A stretch of 64,000 nucleotides of DNA from Dactylis glomerata (taxonomy: Eukaryota; Streptophyta; Magnoliopsida; Poales; Poaceae), in the NCBI GenBank assembly GCA_007115705.1, contig QXEO01000210.1:248001-312000 (forward strand). Reading direction: 5' to 3'. The notes beneath the pieces are model-generated. The model was not told the DNA's origin, made no database searches, and saw only the letters and a program-made list of their open reading frames with translations. Of the stretch, positions 57,447-64,000 are shown piece after piece. Position 1 is the stretch's first letter, and every line of letters starts with the position of its first letter. The position numbers and the translations under genes were made by a program.

Positions 57447-59969
57447 TCATGACATCCTCAGATACCGCTGTAAGTGGCATCTTGCAGTGACTGGTACCAA
57501 TAACTTGGATTGTGGAGAGTGGCAGATGAGGAGGAGGGGCTGCAGAGTTGTCAATGACAGATGCTTCAAGATGAATATTTTCCTCTGGCTCCACTGCATC
57601 TTTACCTTTACCTTCCACATCTGCAGCAGCTGCACATTTGGATTTGATGAAACCATCAGTAAGGTCAGCAATCCTCTTGCTGCGTCTGACAGAGGAGACA
57701 TCCCTGGGGCCTTTTTCTGTTTCTTTCTGGTCTTGCTAGTGCCAGGAAGAGGATCATTGATGAGCAGCATATTCTCCACATTGTCCTGGGTCTCCACATT
57801 GTCCTGGGAAATCTCATCTAGGCTGATAGTGTTGAACTGAAGAGTTAGCTGCCTGACAGTGCCATCTTGTCCCTTGGTTTCAGTTAGCTGACAGCCAGCA
57901 TTCAGGAATTTGCTACCATCAATTCTGGGGATGATGTCATCAGAGTTATCTATCAGCTTTGCCAGCAGGGCTGTGATTGCAGCAATAGGATCATCATTCA
58001 CTACTGGAGCATTGTTAACTGCAGGAGGGCTCTGGTGAGGAGTATCTGGTGCAAGCTCATGTTCCCCTGCAGCAGGTGCAGCATCATCATGTTGTGCTGC
58101 AACATTGTTGTTACCCACCTCAACATTCATCTGAGCAGGACCCATAGGGAATTGCTGATCATGCCAAAAACCACCAATATCATTTTGTGGAAGAGGATGT
58201 GGGTTAGCACCATCAGGAGGCAGAGGGTCTTCATCTCCAGCTACACCACCAAGCATTCTCCTCTGTAGCAGAATGAGAGGACAAGTCCAACTGTCTGTAT
58301 TGCCATCTTCAGTTAAGTTTCTCATCACCACAATGCTCATAGGAAGGGTATCGACATTGTAAGCTCTGATTTTGACCAACACCCTAGCATGATCAGAAAG
58401 ATCCTGGTTCCAAACTAGGAATCTACCATATGGCACAAAAGTCTTAACTATGTAATCTAGATCCCAACACTCAGCAGGATAGTTAACAAGCATCACCCAT
58501 ACATCATGTGTAAGCAGAGTAGCCCTACGATTGATACCGTTGTCTTGTGCAACAAAACGAAGAACAGTATCACGCAAATAATGAGGACTCAAATTGATAG
58601 GAGCATCTCTATCAGTAACAGTAGCAAATCTGACCAGAGCTGAGCCCATTGCACACTTGGACATACTTCTAACCTCCAAACCCAGACCTTGCAGATGGTT
58701 CTCGATCGTACCTCTGATGATTTCGAAGTGGTTCTGGCTGAGTCCTGGTGTGAGAGTGGCGATGGCCCAATCATCAGCAAAGACTGGGAACTCACCTCCC
58801 AGCACCACGTAGCCTCTTTGCGTCCAAAGAGGCCCAGGTGGGATGGCCACCATGCCAGCGGGAAAATGGGGGAAGGGGTCGCAGTCATAGTTTGCCATTG
58901 GCGGCGATGTGAGGTAGGTGGAGGTAGATTGATTGTGAACTAGGGTTTCTGAGACGTGAGATATGTCGTCTCTTATATAATGGGTAGGAGTCGTAACGAC
59001 AGGAGATAATTCAGGTGAGGTAACAATAAAGGATTTGTCAACCTGTTTTACCCTCCACTTAATGAACTCTTTTTTGTGTTTAGACAAACAATTCCTGGCA
59101 ATATGCCCATAATTATAACAGCTCCGACATCTGATTTTATTGGTGCAAACATCAATCATATGGTCTTCAGCAAGACATTTGAAGAAGAAGACAGGGCGAC
59201 GTTTTGTATACAGCCAGGTGGACTCAATGTGAGGGGGATTGCAGCTACACTGAGATGGGCTAGGTCCCTTGGTGATGGGCTCATGAGTTATTGGACCAGA
59301 AGTGTTCAAACCGAAATTCCCGCGATCATGCACGATGGGAGTGTGTTCTGGGGAATTTGTAGAACCATGGGATGATGCACTGGGACTAGATCTGACAACA
59401 TCAACATATTTTCTAGTACCAAGTGGAACCTGATTAGCACCAGTCAGAATTGGTTGACGAACTACTGATTTGGGGCGGTAGACAGGTGTGGGAATATTTC
59501 TGTTGGCCAAATTACGGCGATTAGATCTAGATAGTATGAGGGTCCATTCTCGATCTAATTCAGCATAGTATAATTTTTCTTCACGTTCCCAGTTTGGTCC
59601 ACCATTGCTCCAGAGATCGAAGTAACAAACAAATTCTTTAGATTTGAACGATCTCATTTTGGTGATAAGAAATCCAACCGCTTTGGAGCACACGTCAAAA
59701 ATGAAAACCCTACCTCGTAGAGGTGAGACCCTTAATTCATCATATGCAGCCCCCAAACATGATGATAATGCAAGACTAACATTGAGAGTCGAGAGATCGA
59801 ATGTGGCACGTCCAAATGACACCACCAGAGAGAAACCATAATGAGCCGAGATGGGGTTGACCGAGGTGTTGAAAGTATCACGAACCTTGATCCGAAAAGC
59901 ATGGCCAGGGGAGAAATCCAGACGATGGGCGATCGAGGAGGGGTCCTCGAATGGATCAGCTGAGTCCAT
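57447..59969 (-). CDS. LINE ORF1: nucleic-acid-binding Gag-like protein
   Basis: The reading frame from ATG 59969 has 840 codons; the frame is open a little further upstream without another ATG. It has an N-terminal domain typical of grass LINE ORF1 proteins (FRIKVRDTF, GFSLVVSFGRATFDLS, WEREEKLYYAELDREWTL). Near residue 300 is a zinc-knuckle region with an intact second motif CRSCYNYGHIARNC and a first motif lacking a Cys. After it comes an RRM-like DUF4283-type stretch (WAIATLTPGL, MGSALVRF, VWVMLVNYP, GRFLVWN). ORF1 coats LINE RNA. The last 80 codons look out of frame: an adjacent frame has a more natural tail (VRRSKRIADLTDGF), so a frameshift near 57690-57720 is likely. Confidence 0.82.
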   Translation of the reverse strand: MDSADPFEDPSSIAHRLDFSPGHAFRIKVRDTFNTSVNPISAHYGFSLVVSFGRATFDLSTLNVSLALSSCLGAAYDELRVSPLRGRVFIFDVCSKAVGFLITKMRSFKSKEFVCYFDLWSNGGPNWEREEKLYYAELDREWTLILSRSNRRNLANRNIPTPVYRPKSVVRQPILTGANQVPLGTRKYVDVVRSSPSASSHGSTNSPEHTPIVHDRGNFGLNTSGPITHEPITKGPSPSQCSCNPPHIESTWLYTKRRPVFFFKCLAEDHMIDVCTNKIRCRSCYNYGHIARNCLSKHKKEFIKWRVKQVDKSFIVTSPELSPVVTTPTHYIRDDISHVSETLVHNQSTSTYLTSPPMANYDCDPFPHFPAGMVAIPPGPLWTQRGYVVLGGEFPVFADDWAIATLTPGLSQNHFEIIRGTIENHLQGLGLEVRSMSKCAMGSALVRFATVTDRDAPINLSPHYLRDTVLRFVAQDNGINRRATLLTHDVWVMLVNYPAECWDLDYIVKTFVPYGRFLVWNQDLSDHARVLVKIRAYNVDTLPMSIVVMRNLTEDGNTDSWTCPLILLQRRMLGGVAGDEDPLPPDGANPHPLPQNDIGGFWHDQQFPMGPAQMNVEVGNNNVAAQHDDAAPAAGEHELAPDTPHQSPPAVNNAPVVNDDPIAAITALLAKLIDNSDDIIPRIDGSKFLNAGCQLTETKGQDGTVRQLTLQFNTISLDEISQDNVETQDNVENMLLINDPLPGTSKTRKKQKKAPGMSPLSDAARGLLTLLMVSSNPNVQLLQMWKVKVKMQWSQRKIFILKHLSLTTLQPLLLICHSPQSKLLVPVTARCHLQRYLRMS

Positions 59970-60083
59970 GGCCAGATCTTGGAAGGGATCCAAGTCTATG
60001 CCTGGGCCATGGTGAGATCACCATGGTCGCCCTGAGATCGCCAGAGAGAGGGAGCCGCCATTGTTCTTGGCTTCCTCTATACT

Positions 60084-60256
60084 AATGCATGAGGTGAAGA
60101 GAAAAAATGATCACATGAGATATGACGTCGTGATAGTGGAGCGAAGATGGTGGAGGCAACGGTACAAGAGAGGAGCAGCAAGTGGCGGTGGCCGGGCGAG
60201 AGTTTGGGGATCAATGACAATGATGTGAGAGAGCGTGGGATGCCGGCGGGGGTGGG
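60084..60256. other. Host sequence between LINE and LTR
   Basis: GC-rich sequence belonging to the interrupted CACTA-like unit or an older gene fragment. It continues the sequence left of the LINE (before 53294). No gene is recognised. Confidence 0.4.
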
Positions 60257-62432
60257 TGATGATAACGCCCAAGTACAAGGGATCATTGTAACACCTCTTA
60301 GTGTGGAAGTATAAGGTATCAAACTACATGTTTGAGAAGGTAAAGCAATTTATTCTCTCAAACTAGAGTATCACAATTCTAGTTATCTATGCATTGTACC
60401 AAATAAAGAAACAAAGGGAGATTGATTTGATGCTTAAAAGTAAAATTCAATGTAAAAGAACTAATATATGGCATAATATTCTAGAACAAGACGAGAAGAC
60501 TAAGGTTTTACTCTTTTGGAACAAAGGACCCTGAGTTCATGGTTCACTTGATCTTTCTCTCTTCCTTCGTCTATCCATACAGTGATGATCCTCTTACAGA
60601 TGATAATACACATGACATTGATATGCTTGAATGATAAATGCTTATATGGGTGACATGTCATAAAACATGAAGTTGTAAGGAGGTACCTATAGGGTGCTAT
60701 GTCAATTAGCATGCCAAGACTCTCACTTGGTCCCAAGTACACATTTTCCTTTTACTCCTAGATGCGCTTACAAGAAATGGATGCACTTGCTATTTCTATT
60801 GCTTAGTGGTGCCAAGCTAATAACAATCATTAATTCATAATCAAGTGATCCACTCCTTCATTGACAATTTTAAGCATGATGTAAAACTCACTATGCTTAA
60901 CTTACTTCCGGGATTTTCTACATCTTCTTGTCTCTGCCTCGGTCGGTACTTCCAAGATTCTTTGTATCGTCCTGTCCCCGCCTCGCTTGGCGCCTCTAGG
61001 ATTCTATGCATCTTCCTATCTCCGCCTCACGCGGTACCTTCCAAGATTTTATATCTTGCCTCCGAACCAAAATGGATCGACACGAATAAGTAACTTACAT
61101 CTCCGCCCCCGTCCAAGGTTCCATGGGGTATCCAAGTTATGTTACTCTCATGGTGGGTCGCACTAGTTAGTGAGATGTGCCTAACCATTCAACAGGATGT
61201 GTTTGACCGTTTCTCTAGCATGGGACCCACAAATTATGTCGCTAACAGTTCATGACCCAATATGTGCCTCACTTAATTTACCGCAACATTAATTTGTGTT
61301 GCGCTTGCTTGCCACCTACCACAGCAAAATGATATGCTGGTAAGGGATCTACCACGGCACATATCGGTCTTTCGCCCTTGATAGCCACATGGAAAGCCTA
61401 TCAGACAAAAAAGATACTTTTGGTGGGAAATATTTCTTAACTTGCCAAAAAAAATGTTAGGCACAGGGGCTATTTTGTAGTGATGCATACAACACATTTC
61501 ATAAAACACACAAATGATAACTATGCAAATGTTTCTTTTTGTGCACATCCCATGCCCTCTCATCTATCTACACCTGGTGCAGTCAGCACCTCATGACATG
61601 GATAAACAAGCATAATGAATCATAATATCAAGACCTAACCATTGCACAAGATATCTTATGTTCCTTGCGCATAACATGTATCTATAAACATCTCCACATA
61701 ACGGTAAACACATACACTTGTCATGTCGTACCATGCCACGGTACCCACCATCGGAAAGGTGTCCATAAATCATGTAGGGCAACCCATATGGATCTAATAA
61801 TGAAAGCACATGGAGAGATTGGATCAAGTTACTACCATAAACCACAATAACATGGGGTGAACTACTCCCCTCTCTTGGTGGAGAGCGGTGTGGAGGCGTT
61901 GTTCAAGGAGGAGGCGACCCCCGCAATGGTTCCCCATCCAATATTCCTCCAATGGCAAACTACAGAGTTTTGGTTGGTGGTTTCTGATCTCGTACTCCTT
62001 GTGTCGAATATATCCGCATGCTATTTATAGATGGTTTTAGCTCAAAATACACACGATTGCGAAATATTGAGGCCAAAATGGTTGTCGGATGGGGAAGCCC
62101 CCCTCCCCACGCTGCCTGGCTAGGAGGCGGCCGTTTGGGTTACCTAGGGCGCCTAGTTGGCCTCCTCCTGGCCCACTTCGACTTGTTGGAGGATTCTTGA
62201 AAATTCTAAAGCGTGCTCTTTGACATTGCCCTTCATTGAGCCTCCTAGCTCCTAGAAAGTCAAAACACTAAATATAGGTTTTTTACCCCCCATAGTTAAA
62301 TACAAAAAGGAGACTTTGTGGAAAATCCTAGAACTCAACGTAAAACATGGTGATAACTTTAAATAGGATGCAAATATCTTGAAATAAGACCTAATAAACT
62401 AGAAAGTTTATGATTGCATTTTATATGCATCA
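60257..62432. mobile_element. Probable solo or truncated gypsy-type LTR, 2.2 kb
   Basis: It begins TGATGATAACGCCCAAGTAC, close to the TGATAACCCACAAGTATAGG start of Triticeae gypsy-type LTRs, and ends TATATGCATCA. The segment near 61850-62200 has the same organisation as the end of the other TGATG-type LTRs here (GGTGAACTACTCCC, a CTATTTATAG TATA-like word, GC-rich block). No second LTR or internal domain is found. The flanking five bases (GTGGG and GCTGG) do not match, so its history is not a simple solo-LTR formation. Confidence 0.65.
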
Positions 62433-62828
62433 GCTGGGCAGGGCGTTAGTGGTGTGGGCAAATAAACCGGCACCGTTAGTAACAAGATATTGGTGTGTGC
62501 TTGTGTGGGCCTAGTTGCGGCAGATTTGACTTTACTAGTGGTGTGTGATGGTGTGATGTGTCACCGGTAAGTACACTACTAAAGTCATGTAGATTTACAC
62601 ACCACTAGTGATAGAATACTGGTGGCATGTCTTCAAATTGGCACGTCGATACTATATTTTGTCCGGGTGGACAGTCGGGTCCAACACACTTGTGGGGTGT
62701 CGCTTTTCTGAAAACACGACAACGTAGGCGCTTATTGGTGGCGTATGCATAAGTGGCATGCCCAGTGGCGTCTGACAAAAAATGTGGGTCACTAATAATG
62801 TGTTCCCTATAAGCAGTTCCTATGAGTG
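62433..62828. repeat. Right subterminal region of the second CACTA-like unit
   Basis: It contains ACCACTAGTG, GGTGGCATGTC, GGTGGCGTATGC and AGTGGCATGCC, spaced by 20-60 bases, the reverse-complement counterpart of motifs at 50150-50240. Confidence 0.6.
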
Positions 62829-62837
62829 TAATAATTT

Positions 62838-62854
62838 GGGGGAGGGGGGGGGGG
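62838..62854 (+). repeat. G-rich run
   Basis: GGGGGAGGGGGGGGGGG, just right of the CACTA-like end. It could form a G-quadruplex or be a slippage site. It is also a place where assembly errors are likely. Confidence 0.8.
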
Positions 62855-63025
62855 TGTACCAAGACAACCCCTGGAAGTAGAATACAACACTCGTACTCCA
62901 ATACAGTTGAAACCAAGAACAAAACAAGGGAATATCAACCTGGAGTTCAGGAGAACTCCAAACAAACCATCAAGACGGATATGACAAGCCAGTGTTGTCG
63001 TTGTCAAAGAAGGAAACCAATCTTA

Positions 63026-63368
63026 GAGCTTGTTTGATTCAAAGGAATTAGGTGATTTCATTTCTTTGGAATTTTTTCTGTAGAGTTTGGCCTATAAGAT
63101 TTAGAAATATAAGATTTTTTTTCCTATGATCTACTTTGTATGCATTTCCAATAGTAAATTTTTCCTTAGGTCCAACCTCAAGGAAATTCTCCTCTCTTCC
63201 TATGACAAACGCATGGTTATTCCGATTTTTTTTGTGTTTTTCCTGCAACACAACCAAACAAGTCCGGTGTTTTCGATTCGTGTAGGATTCAACATGTCAC
63301 GACATCCTATTCACATATTTCTTTTTCATATTCCTCCATTTTGAAAATCCTCTGAATCAAACAGACCC
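63026..63368. mobile_element. Tourist-type MITE, 343 bp
   Basis: The ends GAGCTTGTTTGATTCAAAGG and, inverted, GGGTCTGTTTGATTCAGAGG are close inverted repeats. TTA is found on both sides (63023-63025 and 63369-63371). The interior is AT-rich and non-coding. Confidence 0.85.
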
Positions 63369-64000
63369 TTTAAGGATCAACTGTCCCAAGTCATGTATAT
63401 TTGTTTCAATCAAAGTAGCCTGTCGAACATGCTTAAGGGACAATCCCGTTTAACTTGTCACAAACCATGTCCTAGTATCAGCTGAAGTCCAATTTATTTT
63501 TCTTCAGGGAACTATGGTGAACTCTGAACTGTATAGTGAGGACACTTGCAAGTGGAGAATAAGGTGACGTACGATTGCAATTCATGATGGCAAGTAGTAC
63601 ATGGAAAGCCAGGAATGAAGGCACTCTGATCGTGGACGAACGTGCTCTACTCATGGAGACTGGTCGATGGATGCGTCATACGTGCATGCCTCGATCTCTC
63701 TACCTCTGTATACATCGTGAGTTGTTTTGATCTGTTATCGCGTCAGCTCGAGCAATTTGGCACGGTACGAACCTTCCGATCTTCCGTCAGCTCGAGCAAT
63801 TTGGCACAGTGCCTACTTTTTTTCTGCTGTTCGTTACGGAAATGCCAAAAGCAGGCTGGCTAGCTGTGCAAGGCACCTAATCATACAAATCAGTTTCATT
63901 TCATCAGGTCGGAAAAGGAAAGGAAGAAGCGTAAGAATCAGGTCGTGAATTGTAGGAGTAGCCTACGTCCACTGAACCTTACCAATCCTGATCATATGCG
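63369..64000. other. Intergenic DNA at the right edge
   Basis: No supported gene. A 23 bp sequence CGTCAGCTCGAGCAATTTGG plus CAC occurs at 63741-63763 and 63785-63807 (period 44). Composition is closer to genic DNA than most of the window, so a promoter of a gene beyond the edge is possible, but nothing shows it. Confidence 0.45.

Larger units (their letters stand above)
53309..60068 (-). mobile_element. Full-length L1-type LINE, 6760 bp
   Basis: Minus-strand element with a short leader, ORF1 (59969-57447), ORF2 (57256-53423), a 3' untranslated region of about 115 bp and a short A tail at 53309-53314. The 15 bp target duplication GGCTTCCTCTATACT is exact (53294-53308 and 60069-60083). Its 3' end differs from the CCCTTTATCGA type seen elsewhere in the window. 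The element is young by its duplication but both ORFs carry lesions. Confidence 0.95.
50044..62828. mobile_element. Probable second CACTA element containing a LINE and an LTR
   Basis: The proposed ends are CACTCAAGAAAACACC at 50044 and, inverted, CACTCATAGGAACTGC at 62828. They share CACTCA and a few later bases only. The subterminal regions (50090-50240 and 62440-62770) contain repeated GCCACTAGT and GTGGCATGC-type motifs that are mostly inverted between the two sides, as expected of a CACTA element. Flanking triplets are GTA and TAA and do not match. Without the LINE and the LTR the unit would be about 3.8 kb. No transposase is recognised. Confidence 0.5.

Noticed and set aside
62838..62854. 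G-quadruplex regulatory element
   Set aside because: A G run alone next to a transposon edge, with no gene nearby, does not support a regulatory call; it is listed only as a repeat.
63126..63344. 72-codon open frame near the right edge
   Set aside because: It lies entirely within the Tourist MITE at 63026-63368.

Overview
This window looks like nuclear DNA of a Triticeae grass (wheat, Aegilops, barley or a close relative). One compact single-exon plant gene sits among CACTA, Ty3/gypsy, LINE, hAT, Stowaway and Tourist elements, including CACTA elements with TTTAGTCCCGG-type subterminal repeats and LTRs beginning TGATG and ending GTATCA. No prokaryotic operon, CRISPR array or organellar gene is visible. 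Assignment to tribe is inference from repeat types and from the grass LAX PANICLE1 homologue; no database search was run.

Left part (1-16541): the right-hand portion of an autonomous-type CACTA element with a decayed Transposase_24/Ulp1-protease gene (1-4078), LINE relics on both strands, a 5'-truncated LINE, three Tourist-type MITEs, one Stowaway MITE, and the only convincing host gene, an intronless 214-codon bHLH gene (13901-14545) that I identify as the LAX1/barren stalk1 orthologue, a regulator of axillary meristem and spikelet formation. Its TATA box and Kozak context are visible.

Middle part (16542-24597): a complete 2.0 kb CACTA element with GGG target duplication carries a gene for a DEDDy 3'-5' exonuclease, with its own TATA box and repetitive leader, broken by one amber codon. 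It also contains a segment resembling the 3' part of 5S rRNA, including its internal promoter boxes, between two copies of a 32 bp repeat. This exonuclease/5S CACTA is the most unusual object in the window. A hAT element with a perfect 8 bp duplication, two Stowaways and a LINE-like non-coding retroelement with a very long target duplication follow.

Right part (24598-62828): a transposon stack that can be unpicked base by base. A small CACTA (24598-49996) contains a solo LTR (26573-29693, TSD GCCGG), itself holding another solo LTR (27722-29338, TSD GGCAC). It was also hit seven bases from its right end by a 19.9 kb gypsy chromovirus-type element (30114-49989, TSD GGTAG). The 3' LTR of that element was in turn hit by a 7.0 kb non-autonomous gypsy element (40771-47765, TSD ACGAT, 1538 bp LTRs of equal length). 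A second CACTA-like unit (about 50044-62828) hosts a full-length L1-type LINE on the minus strand (53309-60068, 15 bp TSD) and a degenerate LTR. The gypsy and LINE coding regions are nearly whole but each is broken by identifiable small lesions.

The end (62829-64000) holds a Tourist MITE and a short duplicated segment. Apart from LAX1, the coding regions are transposon genes or genes carried by transposons.
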